NCBI GenBank assembly: GCA_017849615.1 | Contig: JAFIGS010000013.1 | Span: 62,001 to 126,000, forward strand | DNA: 64,000 nt | DNA from: Pseudolabrys sp. | GTDB taxonomy: Bacteria > Pseudomonadota > Alphaproteobacteria > Rhizobiales > Xanthobacteraceae | Reading direction: 5' to 3' | In this document: positions 24,738 through 35,142 of the stretch, in pieces | How positions within the stretch are numbered: position 1 is the first letter of the stretch | Layout: each line of letters opens with the position of its first letter | Made by a program: the position numbers and the translations under genes | Notes under the pieces: generated by a model | Told to the model about the DNA's origin: nothing | Database searches by the model: none | The model's input: the letters and a program-made list of their open reading frames with translations, nothing else

Positions 24738-26327
24738 TTACCTCAGCGACGCCGTCGTCTGCGAGACGAAGGTCGCGGTGGCGAGGAAGGTCACGGCGCT
24801 GCCGGTGAAACGGCCGGCGACCAGCCCGAGGCCCGGATCGGCCGAGAAGCCCATCATCACCGCCTGCGCCGGCTTGTGGAACAGATGGCCGTACTGGCTC
24901 ATGTCGCGCGTGCCCATCTGCGTCGCCGTCATGAAGCTCGACAGGTCGGGCGACAGGATCGCCGCGCGCAGCCACGGGCTGTCGGTGCGGCCGCCGCCAC
25001 CGGCGATCGCGGGCGCGACCAGGGTCGCGGCGCTTGCGCCGGTCGAGGCCGCGGCGATCATCGCCGGCGGCGCCGCCGGAATATTGCCGCCCATCGGCGC
25101 GGCGCGTGACGGGCGCGGCTGCGGCAACTGCGTGGCGACGCGTGTCGGCTCGGCGGCGTAGCCCAGCGCGCTTCCGGTCGAAGCCGTGTTCATCGTATCG
25201 GCAAAGCTGAAGGGCGACAGCGCCACGGCCGGCGCCAGTTCGCCGCTCGCGGCGGCGTTGGCCCATTGCGGCGCGCGCGGCGGCGCGATCATGTTCGGGG
25301 CGGGCTGTGCCGGGGCGGCCTGCGCGACCGCGATCACCTTCGGCCGGGATGACGGCATCGGCACGATCCGCGCGGTTTCGACCGGTTTCGGCGCGGCGGC
25401 GCTCGCCGGGACGACCTTCGCCGGCGCCGCAGCCGGCGTATCGTCATCCGGTTCCTGCCGCTCTTCCGCGGTGGCGGAGCGGGTGAACAAGGCCGTCAGC
25501 AGATTGCGCGGCTTGCTGCCGTCGTAACGCGCTTCGGTGACGCCGGCCTCGCGCGCCTGCGCCATCAGCACGCCGGAGGGCGCGTTGCCCTGGCGCTGAA
25601 CGTCGGCCAGCGCCAGCGCATAGCCGGCCAGAGGCCGGCCGTCGGACGGGATATGGACCGTGCGCTGGTCGGGGAACACCTTGACCAGCTGATCGCGCGT
25701 CATGCGCGGCCAGTGACGGATCGAGCCGGTGTCGAGATGCACGAAGGGCGAGCCGGAGGTCGGATAGAAGCCGACGCCGCCGCGCTGCAGGCGCAGGCCG
25801 ACTTCGCGGATCTTGGCGAGCGGCACGCCGGGGATTTCGAAGTCGATGGCGTGGCCGGTGGTGTGGTTCGAATTCTCGGCGACGCCGCTGGAGCGCGCGC
25901 GCAGCATCTTGTTGGTGCCGGGAGAGCGATAGGCCGAGATGATCTCGATCGGCTGTTGGCCGCCGACCTCGCGATAGACTTCCCATAGGATATCGAACAG
26001 CCTGGGGTCCATCGTGGTCGGCTCGTCGCGCCGCCAGTCGCGCAGGAACCAGTTCAGCTTCTTCAGCGCGGCGTCGTCATAGCGGCCGTTGCGCTTGAAG
26101 GTGACGGTGGTGGTCTCGCGGGTATGCAGATGCAGGAAAGACAGGGTGCGGCTGTCGCCCTCGGCCGCGGCCGGCTGCAACGCATAGGTCGCGCCAAGCA
26201 CGGTGATGCCGGCGAGCGCCGCCGAGAGGCGGGCCTTGCCGCTCAGGCGGCGAATGGAAAGGGATTTAAGGCGAGACACGCCGCGTACCGACACTGACAC
26301 ATTCCACACGCTTGGTCCGTCAGCCAT
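24738..26327 (-). CDS. DUF882 (YcbK-like, peptidase M15_2) cell-wall hydrolase with long C-terminal tail
   Basis: The 529-residue protein has a hydrophobic N-terminal anchor or signal (SAALAGITVLGATYALQ) and a DUF882 domain up to about residue 210. The zinc-peptidase signature is SNHTTGHAIDFEI plus FVHLDTGSIRHW, as in D-Ala-D-Ala-type M15 enzymes. The last 300 residues are Ala/Pro-rich and poorly conserved, ending in a small hydrophobic region. It should act on peptidoglycan stem peptides in the periplasm. The YcbB-type L,D-transpeptidase gene lies directly upstream on the same strand, reproducing the ycbB-ycbK neighbourhood of E. coli. Confidence 0.88.
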   Translation of the reverse strand: MADGPSVWNVSVSVRGVSRLKSLSIRRLSGKARLSAALAGITVLGATYALQPAAAEGDSRTLSFLHLHTRETTTVTFKRNGRYDDAALKKLNWFLRDWRRDEPTTMDPRLFDILWEVYREVGGQQPIEIISAYRSPGTNKMLRARSSGVAENSNHTTGHAIDFEIPGVPLAKIREVGLRLQRGGVGFYPTSGSPFVHLDTGSIRHWPRMTRDQLVKVFPDQRTVHIPSDGRPLAGYALALADVQRQGNAPSGVLMAQAREAGVTEARYDGSKPRNLLTALFTRSATAEERQEPDDDTPAAAPAKVVPASAAAPKPVETARIVPMPSSRPKVIAVAQAAPAQPAPNMIAPPRAPQWANAAASGELAPAVALSPFSFADTMNTASTGSALGYAAEPTRVATQLPQPRPSRAAPMGGNIPAAPPAMIAAASTGASAATLVAPAIAGGGGRTDSPWLRAAILSPDLSSFMTATQMGTRDMSQYGHLFHKPAQAVMMGFSADPGLGLVAGRFTGSAVTFLATATFVSQTTASLR

Positions 26328-26530
26328 TCGGTACGCCCGGTTGAAGCGGCCGTGCTGACGACCGTCAGTGTTGGCGGGATTGGTTAATCAACCCTTGTCA
26401 TGGGCGAAAATCCCCCGTCGGCACTGTGGTTAGCCGGGAAAATTGTCGAAATAAGGTCGGTAGCGGAGGGAACTTCGGGGGCCGTGAACGTGGCGGGAGG
26501 ACTGAGAATCCGTGGGGCGCGCAGTCCGCT

Positions 26531-26639
26531 CCCTCTCCCCATTGGGGAGAGGGTTGGGGTGAGGGGGTAAGTGAGCCAGCGAGTTTGTAACCCCTCACCC
26601 GACGCACTTCGTGCGTCGACCTCTCCCCATGGGAGAGGT
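26531..26639. repeat. Compound palindromic intergenic repeat (CTCTCCCC family)
   Basis: Nested palindromes fill the gap before the DUF882 gene: CCCTCTCCCC-ATT-GGGGAGAGGG (26531-26553); GGGGTGAGGGG pairing with CCCCTCACCC (26590-26600); GACGCACTTCGTGCGTC (26601-26617); and ACCTCTCCCCATGGGAGAGGT (26619-26639, interrupted core). The wording is that of the dispersed CTCTCCCC elements common in Bradyrhizobium-related genomes. A minus-strand frame of 82 codons across it (26398-26646) is an artefact of the repeat. The remaining ~200 bases upstream of the DUF882 gene (26328-26530) show nothing I can assign beyond a likely promoter. Confidence 0.85.
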
Positions 26640-26650
26640 GAAGCAAGAAC

Positions 26651-28693
26651 CTACCTGAAAATCCGCTCGAAGAACTGGAACGGGTTGCCGGCCTCGCGGC
26701 GCTCGACGCGGCTGAGGATTTCCTGATTGCTCTTGAGCGTCGCCTGGTCGCGCGACTTGTCCTGCGGCGGCGCGACGTCGGCGACGCGGCGCTCGTCGGA
26801 CGTCATGATGGTGTGGATGCGCTTGTCGAAGCCGTAGATGTCGTCGCGGATCTGCAGCTTGCCGTCGTCGTCCACATAGGCCGACTGATAGGTGAGGTGC
26901 ACCATCGGCTTGTTGACCATCTTGAAGGTCTTCTCCTCCTGGCCGACGAGCTTCTCGATCTGCGGCTGCGTCGGCGTCGGTCCGGGAATGGACATCGCCA
27001 GCATGATCTCGCCGAACTTGGTCGGGTTCTCGACGCGCATGCAGCCATGGCTGAAGGCGCGCCTGTCGGCGGCGAACAGACGCCGTTCCGGCGTGTCGTG
27101 CAGATAGACGTGATACTTGTTCTGGAAGTTGAACTTGATGCGGCCAAGCGCATTGGCGGTGCCCGGCGGCTGCACCACGTTGATGTGGCCGTCGGCGCCG
27201 CGCTTCACCTCGAGGCCCATCTTCGCGAACACGTTCGGGTCCGACGCATAGGCCGGCAGCAATTCGTTCTGGATGATCGACTGCGGCACGTACCAGGACG
27301 GATTGACGATGATGTTGTCGAACTGGCCGGTGAGCAGCGGCGTCGGCGTCTGCGGCTTGCCGACGACGATCTTGGTACGCCAGACGACGGAATTGTCGCG
27401 CACGACCTTGAGCGTGTAGTCCGGCACGTTGACCATCACGTAGCTGGGACCGAGGCTGCGCGGCAGCCAGCGCCAGCGCTCCATGTTGGCGGCGACGGTG
27501 TCGATCTGCTGCTTCTGCGTCGGTCCGTTGATGGCGGCGATGGTCTTGTTGTCGATGACGCCGGTCGGCTTGATGTCGGCGCGCGCCTGCACGTTCTTGA
27601 TCGCGTTGAACAGCGCCTTGTCGTAGACGAGCTCAGCGGCCTTCGGATCCTCGCCCGCCACCTTGACGGTCTTCATGCGCCCGGTGCGCTGGTCGCGCAC
27701 CTGAACGGTGCGCGGGCCCTGCACCGCGAGCCGGACGTTGAGGCGTTCGCGCAGCATCGGCACGCGGGCGTCCTTGTCGCCGGGATTGATCGACGGGCCG
27801 CCGGCAATGCGTTCGATCGCGTCGGCGCGCGGACCGGCATCGCGCATCTCGGCGAGCTTGCGCTTGAGCGCCTTGTAGGGCTGATGCGGCGGCTCGAAGC
27901 CGTCGAAGGTGGCATTGGCGTCGCGGCCGTCGGCGAGCTTGCGCAGCACGTCGGCGTTGTCCACGTCGCGCTTGCCGTAATCGACTTCCACCGTCACGCG
28001 CGTCGGCGCGATGCGGCCGAGCGACAGATGGCGCGCATAATCCAGCGTCGCGAGCGTCAGCTTGACGTCGGCGGCGGCGAGCTGGTCCGCGCCGCCCGCG
28101 AATTCCGGCACGGCATAGTCGGCCGGCTCCAGGGCGTCGGCCTGCGCGTTCTTCATGCGCAGGATCGCCGACTTGGCGTTGCCGGTGAGGCGGCCGTCAC
28201 GAATCCACATCGGCGCGTAGTTGCGCGCGGCATAGAAGCTCGCGATCGCCTGGCGTTCGGCGTCGCTCTTGTCGGTCTTCTTGCCGGCCATGGCGGCGCG
28301 CAGCTTGTCGGCAATCTGGGCATCCGGCACGCCGAAGGACTTGTCGAGCGACGCCGCGGCGAAGCTGTTGTCGGTGCGGGCGGGCTCGGACGCCACGGCT
28401 TCCTGCCGCGGAGGCTCGACACGCACGGGTTCGGCGCGGACCGGTTCGGGGCGCGGCGCTTCGCGGCGGACCTCCGGCGGCATCGGTATCGGCGTCGGCG
28501 CGGCGGGCTCGGCGCGTTCCGGCTGCGGTTCGGCGCGGCGCTGAATGACGCGCGCACCGTTCAGCGAGGGCGGCAGCGGCGCGACCTGACGAATGCCGTC
28601 CGGCGTCGCGAAGGACGAGGTCGTCGCCGCAAGCGTTGTCGTCAGCGCCAGCATCGTGCCGGCCATCAAACGCTCGATCCTGGTTTTACGCAT
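26651..28693 (-). CDS. YcbB-type murein L,D-transpeptidase
   Basis: The ATG at 28693 (MRKTRIERLMAGTMLALTTT) starts a 680-residue precursor with a signal peptide; an ATG at 28738 is in frame but adds an unlikely extension. A Pro/Arg/Glu-rich linker spans roughly residues 45-110, followed by the YcbB scaffold, a peptidoglycan-binding-like segment, and the YkuD catalytic domain. The catalytic motif HGCMRVENP is at about residues 548-556 (Cys about 550), with the upstream YHVYLHDTP. It forms 3-3 cross-links or attaches proteins to murein in the periplasm. Rhizobiales rely heavily on L,D-transpeptidases for polar growth. Confidence 0.93.
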   Translation of the reverse strand: MRKTRIERLMAGTMLALTTTLAATTSSFATPDGIRQVAPLPPSLNGARVIQRRAEPQPERAEPAAPTPIPMPPEVRREAPRPEPVRAEPVRVEPPRQEAVASEPARTDNSFAAASLDKSFGVPDAQIADKLRAAMAGKKTDKSDAERQAIASFYAARNYAPMWIRDGRLTGNAKSAILRMKNAQADALEPADYAVPEFAGGADQLAAADVKLTLATLDYARHLSLGRIAPTRVTVEVDYGKRDVDNADVLRKLADGRDANATFDGFEPPHQPYKALKRKLAEMRDAGPRADAIERIAGGPSINPGDKDARVPMLRERLNVRLAVQGPRTVQVRDQRTGRMKTVKVAGEDPKAAELVYDKALFNAIKNVQARADIKPTGVIDNKTIAAINGPTQKQQIDTVAANMERWRWLPRSLGPSYVMVNVPDYTLKVVRDNSVVWRTKIVVGKPQTPTPLLTGQFDNIIVNPSWYVPQSIIQNELLPAYASDPNVFAKMGLEVKRGADGHINVVQPPGTANALGRIKFNFQNKYHVYLHDTPERRLFAADRRAFSHGCMRVENPTKFGEIMLAMSIPGPTPTQPQIEKLVGQEEKTFKMVNKPMVHLTYQSAYVDDDGKLQIRDDIYGFDKRIHTIMTSDERRVADVAPPQDKSRDQATLKSNQEILSRVERREAGNPFQFFERIFR

Positions 28694-28918
28694 CACGCTT
28701 CGCACTCCACATTGCGCGGCGCCGTTACCAAGATGCATCGAATGCGATGCATTTCGTTTACCGACGCTGGCCGGATTTCCGGCGAGACAAGTCCGCGGCT
28801 TGTTTTATCGGTGCATTATGCGGCCAAACGGCGCGCGGCGCGAAGTGAATTTCGCGTACGGTCGCCGCTTACCTTGCATCAAAGTGAACGCGGCAGGCGA
28901 TCGTTAAAATTTTAATGA

Positions 28919-30457
<1,539 letters not shown>

Positions 30458-30470
30458 GACTCTTCCTTAG

Positions 30471-30492
30471 GGCGCGCGGCTGCCCGCGCGCC
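30471..30492 (-). promoter_or_regulatory. GC hairpin in the 5' leader of the sigma-54 regulator
   Basis: GGCGCGCGG (30471-30479) and CCGCGCGCC (30484-30492) form a nine-pair stem with a four-base loop, ending about 14 bases before the ATG at 30457 and directly 5' of the AAGGAAGA ribosome site. It could hinder ribosome loading or protect the message. It has no T-run, so it is not a terminator. Confidence 0.4.
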
Positions 30493-30740
30493 AACGCGAC
30501 TCAGGCTGTGCCGATTTGGCGCAGTATTGGGAGGCGGCCTTAAGGGTTTCTTAAATGGATCGGGCAGGCCGACGCGCCCTCCCGACAGGGTGAAAAAGAC
30601 GGAAAAATTGGCGCGACCGCCATCGCGCCGCCATTGCCGGGCGCTTAATTGTAGGCGTGCTTTAGGTAAAGTGAGCTGAAGAGCCGATTCCACCCACTTT
30701 TTTGTCCCTAACGAAACGTATCCGAGAAACGCACCCAGCC

Positions 30741-32636
30741 ATGGCCAAATCCGCGACCCGCAAGAAGCCCGTTGCCCGCAAAGCCGCCAAGACGCCCGCC
30801 CGGAAGGTGGCCGCCAGGAAGGCGAGCAAGGCCAGGCCGAAGGCCGCTGGCGCCGTACAGCTCGGCGCGCTGCCGGACTGGAATCTCAACGATCTCTATC
30901 CGGGCATCGAGAGCACGGCGCTCAAGCAGGACCTGTCGTGGATGGACAGCGAGTGCGTGGCGTTCGAGGAGCTCTACAAGGGCAAGCTCGGCGTGCTGGC
31001 GGCGCAGGCGGGGGCCAGCGAAGCCTTGTGCGAAGCGGTCAGGCGCTACGAGAAGATCGCCGACGTGCTTGGCCGCATCGGCTCCTATGCCGGACTGCTG
31101 CATGCCGGCAATTCGACCGACCAGTCGATCGCCAAGTTCTACGGCGACATGAACGAGCGCATCACCACCGCGTACTCGCATCTCTTGTTCTTCGATCTCG
31201 AACTCAACCGCATCGACGACAAGCTGCTCGATGCCGCGATGGCGGACGGCCCGCTCAGCCACTACCGGCCGTGGATCGAGGATGTACGCAAGGAAAAGCC
31301 GTATCAGCTCGAGGATCGCGTCGAGCAACTGTTCCATGAGAAGTCGCTGACCGCCTATTCGGCGTGGAACAGATTGTTCGACGACACGATCGCGGCGCTG
31401 CGCTTCAAGGTGCGCGGCAAGGAACTGCCGATCGAGCCGACGCTCAACTTCATGCAGGACACCGACGGCGCCAAGCGCAAGGATGCCGCCGAGGCGCTGG
31501 CCGCGACCTTCAAGGCAAATCTCCGGCCGTTCACCCTGATCACCAATACGCTCGCCAAGGACAAGGAAATCTCCGACCGCTGGCGCGGCTTCAAGGACGT
31601 CGCCGATGCGCGGCATTTGTCGAACCGGGTCGAGCCGGAGGTGGTCGAGGCCTTGGTGTCGGCCGTGCGCGCCGCCTATCCGAAGCTGTCGCACCGCTAT
31701 TACGCGTTGAAGGCCAAGTGGTTCGGCAAGAAGAAGCTGGCGCATTGGGACCGCAACGCGCCGCTCCCGAAGGTCGAGCAGCGCAGCATTCCGTGGACCG
31801 ACGCGCGCGATACGGTGCTGACCGCTTATGGCGCATTTTCACCCAAAATGGCGGAAGTTGCCGACCGCTTCTTTGACCAGCACTGGATCGATGCCGGCGT
31901 CCGCCCCGGCAAGCAACCCGGCGCCTTCTCGCATCCGACCGTGCCGTCGGCGCATCCTTATGTGCTGATCAATTACCAGGGCAAGCCGCGCGATGTGATG
32001 ACGCTGGCGCATGAGCTAGGCCACGGCGTGCATCAGGTGCTGGCGGCACCGAACGGCGCGCTGATGGCCCCGACGCCGCTGACGCTGGCCGAAACCGCCA
32101 GCGTGTTCGGCGAAATGCTGACCTTCAGAAAGCTGCTCGCGGGCACCACGGACAAGAAGCAGCGCAAGGCCATGCTTGCCGCCAAGGTCGAGGACATGAT
32201 CAACACCGTGGTGCGGCAGATCGCGTTCTACACATTCGAGCGCAAGGTTCATCTCGAACGCCGCAACGGCGAACTCACCGCCGACAAGCTGTGCGAACTC
32301 TGGATGTCGGTGCAGTCGGAAAGCCTCGGGCCGGCGATCGATTTGAGGCCCGGCTACGAGACCTTCTGGGTCTACATCCCGCACTTCATCCACTCGCCGT
32401 TCTATGTCTACGCCTATGCCTTCGGCGACTGCCTGGTGAACTCGCTCTACGCGGTCTACGAGAAGTCGGAGAGCGGCTTTGCCGAGCGCTATCTCGCCAT
32501 GCTGTCGGCCGGCGGCACCAAGCATCACTCCGAGCTGCTCGCGCCGTTCGGGCTCGACGCCCGCGATCCGAAGTTCTGGGACGGCGGCCTGTCGGTGATT
32601 GCCGGCCTGATCGAAGAGCTGGAGGGGCTGGGGTAG
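30741..32636 (+). CDS. pepF: M3 family oligoendopeptidase F with lysine/alanine-rich N-terminal tail
   Basis: From ATG 30741 the protein has 631 residues. The zinc motif LAHELGHGVHQ places the metal histidines at 424 and 428 with Glu425 as catalyst; the third ligand glutamate lies in TLAETASVFGEML. The family core begins about residue 45 (LPDWNLNDLYPGIES). Ahead of it is an unusual tail made of Lys, Ala, Arg and Pro (KSATRKKPVARKAAKTPARK and onward), resembling histone-H1-like tails. Oligoendopeptidase F degrades short peptides in the cytoplasm. It is divergent from the sigma-54 regulator; the ~280-base region between them holds both promoters. Confidence 0.92.
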   Translation: MAKSATRKKPVARKAAKTPARKVAARKASKARPKAAGAVQLGALPDWNLNDLYPGIESTALKQDLSWMDSECVAFEELYKGKLGVLAAQAGASEALCEAVRRYEKIADVLGRIGSYAGLLHAGNSTDQSIAKFYGDMNERITTAYSHLLFFDLELNRIDDKLLDAAMADGPLSHYRPWIEDVRKEKPYQLEDRVEQLFHEKSLTAYSAWNRLFDDTIAALRFKVRGKELPIEPTLNFMQDTDGAKRKDAAEALAATFKANLRPFTLITNTLAKDKEISDRWRGFKDVADARHLSNRVEPEVVEALVSAVRAAYPKLSHRYYALKAKWFGKKKLAHWDRNAPLPKVEQRSIPWTDARDTVLTAYGAFSPKMAEVADRFFDQHWIDAGVRPGKQPGAFSHPTVPSAHPYVLINYQGKPRDVMTLAHELGHGVHQVLAAPNGALMAPTPLTLAETASVFGEMLTFRKLLAGTTDKKQRKAMLAAKVEDMINTVVRQIAFYTFERKVHLERRNGELTADKLCELWMSVQSESLGPAIDLRPGYETFWVYIPHFIHSPFYVYAYAFGDCLVNSLYAVYEKSESGFAERYLAMLSAGGTKHHSELLAPFGLDARDPKFWDGGLSVIAGLIEELEGLG

Positions 32637-32640
32637 AGCG

Positions 32641-33144
32641 CTAATCGCACCCCTTGCGCCCGCCGCGGGTCGACAGCGTGTATTCGATGCAGGTCATGGT
32701 CAGCGTGCGCGGCGGCTCGCCGTCGCGTTCGTAGCGATAGGCCTTGCGAAAGGTGTCGGTGATGTCGTCGCGGCCGCACACGACCTTGAACTTGTGCGAT
32801 AGCCGGCGCGACGATAGCTCGGTGAGCGTGATCTTGCTTTTGGGTTCGGCGTCGCGGGTGAAGGCGATGACTTAGTCCTGGAAGCCGGAATTGATGTTGT
32901 TCGGATCGTAAGCGTCGCGGGCGTTTTCGATCAGCGGGTTAAGCGCTTCTTCGCCGAGCAGGTCCTGCGGTTTGAGTGGCGGGCGCTTTCCATTCAGCAG
33001 CACCATCTGAAAGCGCGTGAAGATCACCGTCTGATCCGGCGCCGCGAGCCGGCCCTGACAGCCCCACGCCCAGACCGCGGCCTCGGCGCCGCCCGCGCTG
33101 GCGAGCAAAAGTCCGATGGCCATCCCTGCGATCTGCTGGCGCAT
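32641..33144 (-). pseudogene. Small secreted protein gene interrupted by an in-frame TAA
   Basis: From ATG 33144 a signal peptide (MAIGLLLASAGGAEA) and an ordered sequence run to a TAA at 32872-32874 (…NNINSGFQD stop). The same frame then continues without a break for 76 more codons of sensible protein (VIAFTRDAEPKSKITLTELS … ERDGEPPRTLTMTCIEYTLS … GRKGCD) to TAG at 32641-32643. A single base change in the TAA would restore one 167-residue protein with paired cysteines. It is either a recent nonsense pseudogene, a sequencing error, or much less likely readthrough. Family and function are not recognised. Confidence 0.75.
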
Positions 33145-33198
33145 TGATTACATCCGGGCCGGTGCCAATATGGGTGGGGCAGAGGATAGCCCAATTTC

Positions 33199-34557
33199 AT
33201 GTCCGATTCCGAACGAAACCGCTTCTCCGCTCGCGCCGCGCGCTACGCCAAAGTCGGTACCCGCGTCGGCGGCGTCGCCGCCCGCATGGCGGGCCAAAGG
33301 TTCCTTGGCGCGCAGGGCGATCGCGCGGGCAATGCCGAGGCTTTGGCCTCCGCGCTCGGCAATCTGAAAGGCCCGCTGATGAAGGTGGCGCAGTTGCTCG
33401 CCACCATTCCCGACGCGGTGCCGCCGGAATACGCCAGCGAACTGATGAAGCTGCAGAGCCAGGCGCCGCCGATGGGCTGGGCCTTCGTTAAGCGGCGCAT
33501 GTCCTCCGAACTGGGGCCGGACTGGCAGACGAAGTTCAAATCGTTCGAGCATACGCCAGCCGCCGCCGCCTCGCTCGGGCAGGTGCACCGGGCGCAAGCG
33601 CACGACGGCACGCAACTCGCCTGCAAGCTCCAGTATCCGGATATGCAGTCGGCGGTCGAAGCCGATCTGCAGCAGCTCAATCTCCTGTTCTCGCTGCGTA
33701 AACGCTTCGAGCCGGCCATCGACACCGACCAGATCGCCGTCGAGATCGGCGCCCGCCTGCGCGAGGAACTGGATTACGCGCGCGAGGCCAGGCACGCCGC
33801 GCTGTACCGGCACATGCTCAAGGACGAGCCGCTGATCCGCGTGCCCAATGTCTGGCCGGAGCTATCGACGAAGCGTCTCCTGACCATGGACTGGATGGAG
33901 GGCGACAAGATGCTGTCCCACAAGGAGGACAGCCTCGAGGTGCGCAACCGCCTCGCCACGGCGATGTTCACGGCCTGGTGGTTTCCGTTCAGCCGCTTCG
34001 GCGTCATCCATGGCGATCCGCATCTCGGCAATTACTCGGTCTTCGCCAGGGACGGCGAACCGGCCGGCATCAACCTCATGGACTACGGCTGCATCCGGAT
34101 TTTCCCGCCGCGCTTCGTCGCCGGCGTGGTCGATCTCTATCAGGGGCTGCTGCATGACGACGAGGCACGGGTGGTGCAGGCCTACGAGACCTGGGGCTTC
34201 CGCCGCCTGACCCGGGAGCTGATCGACACCCTCAATATCTGGGCGCGCTTCATCTATGGCCCGCTGCTCGACGACCGCGTCCGCTCCATCGCCGACGGCG
34301 TGAAGCCTTCGGACTACGGCCGCAAACAGGCTTTCCAGGTCCACCAGGCGTTGAAAAAGCTCGGGCCGGTGCAGGTGCCGCGCGAGTTCGTGTTCATGGA
34401 CCGCGCCGCCATCGGGCTCGGGGCCGTCTTCCTGCATCTCGATGCGGAATTGAACTTTTACCGGCTGTTCAATGAGGCGATCGAGCGCTTCTCGCACGCC
34501 GAGGTGGCGGCGCGGCAGGCCGCGGCGCTGGCGCAGGCCGGGCTGACGGCGGTCTAG
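33199..34557 (+). CDS. ABC1/AarF (UbiB/COQ8-like) family atypical kinase
   Basis: The 452-residue protein has the ABC1 core: AASLGQVHRAQAHDGTQLAC with the Ala-rich loop and lysine of the nucleotide site, LREELDYAREARHAALYR, and the catalytic-loop GVIHGDPHLGNY with metal-binding MDYGCIRIF. The usual KxGQ stretch is KVAQL here, a variation seen in this subfamily. Members support ubiquinone biosynthesis or lipid homeostasis through ATPase or kinase activity. No ubiquinone genes are adjacent and there is no C-terminal membrane pair as in E. coli UbiB, so it is likely a soluble or peripheral homologue. Confidence 0.88.
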   Translation: MSDSERNRFSARAARYAKVGTRVGGVAARMAGQRFLGAQGDRAGNAEALASALGNLKGPLMKVAQLLATIPDAVPPEYASELMKLQSQAPPMGWAFVKRRMSSELGPDWQTKFKSFEHTPAAAASLGQVHRAQAHDGTQLACKLQYPDMQSAVEADLQQLNLLFSLRKRFEPAIDTDQIAVEIGARLREELDYAREARHAALYRHMLKDEPLIRVPNVWPELSTKRLLTMDWMEGDKMLSHKEDSLEVRNRLATAMFTAWWFPFSRFGVIHGDPHLGNYSVFARDGEPAGINLMDYGCIRIFPPRFVAGVVDLYQGLLHDDEARVVQAYETWGFRRLTRELIDTLNIWARFIYGPLLDDRVRSIADGVKPSDYGRKQAFQVHQALKKLGPVQVPREFVFMDRAAIGLGAVFLHLDAELNFYRLFNEAIERFSHAEVAARQAAALAQAGLTAV

Positions 34558-34593
34558 CGGATAATCCCCGAACGTTGCCCACATACTCCGTTC

Positions 34594-34672
34594 ATTCCCG
34601 CGCAAGCGGGAATCCAGAAGCCGTCCTGAAATGCCTGACGTTTTGGCCCTGGGTCCCCGCCTTCGCGGGGAC
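34594..34672. repeat. Pair of palindromic intergenic repeats
   Basis: ATTCCCGC-GCAA-GCGGGAAT occupies 34594-34613 and GTCCCCGC-CTTC-GCGGGGAC occupies 34653-34672. The second type recurs near 59294-59312. They lie between the ABC1 gene and the cytochrome oxidase subunit gene and match the small dispersed palindromes seen elsewhere in this window. Confidence 0.8.
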
Positions 34673-34769
34673 GAGCGGGTTCGTCGGGTCGCCGCCGACC
34701 GTTGCCCTGCCGCCGCGATTGCGCTAACCCGTTTGCCTTAAGGATCAAAGCGAACCGGAGACTTCCCTC

Positions 34770-35066
34770 ATGGCCGACCACGGGCCCGTCGAATACGCCA
34801 CCGCGACCGGCAACGACTATCCGGAGCATGAGCGGACCTATGACAGCTTCATCAAATACTCCTTTGACGGCGCGATCCACGTCATCAACCTGCTGCTGGG
34901 CCTGACCGTCGGCGGCGTGCTCGGCCACTGGTTGACCTCGATCCCGGTGTTCCTGATCGCGATTCTCGGCCTGGTCGTGTCCCTCGGCTCCGGCTCGAAG
35001 ACGCCGAGCTACGTGGCATTTATCCTCAGCTTCCTGATCTTCGGCTTCACCGCCCTGTCGCATTAG
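34770..35066 (+). CDS. aa3-type cytochrome c oxidase subunit IV family protein
   Basis: The 98-residue protein has a short hydrophilic N-terminus containing YPEHERTYDSFIKY, the signature of the alphaproteobacterial aa3-oxidase subunit IV family, followed by two to three hydrophobic segments (VINLLLGLTVGGVLGHWL and onward). It is longer than the classical single-helix subunit (about 50-60 residues). It is a small membrane protein; family naming links it to cytochrome oxidase, but here it lies 76 bases before the transhydrogenase operon, an arrangement common in Rhizobiales. It may be co-transcribed with pnt. Confidence 0.82.
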   Translation: MADHGPVEYATATGNDYPEHERTYDSFIKYSFDGAIHVINLLLGLTVGGVLGHWLTSIPVFLIAILGLVVSLGSGSKTPSYVAFILSFLIFGFTALSH

Positions 35067-35142
35067 CGCATAATCTGCCCGGGTAGGGCTGGGGCCGCTT
35101 CAGGACCCTTGGCCTTCGGCTGGGCGAGCGGAGGCTGTCTGA

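Noticed and set aside
26531-26639. Possible CRISPR-like repeats
   Set aside because: Units are nested palindromes without regular spacing or unique spacers, and no cas genes are present.
26398-26646. 82-codon minus-strand frame
   Set aside because: Produced by the palindromic CTCTCCCC repeat; not a gene.
26813-28915. 700-codon open frame on the plus strand
   Set aside because: Antisense to the YcbB transpeptidase; no recognisable domain and Arg/His/Val-rich composition.
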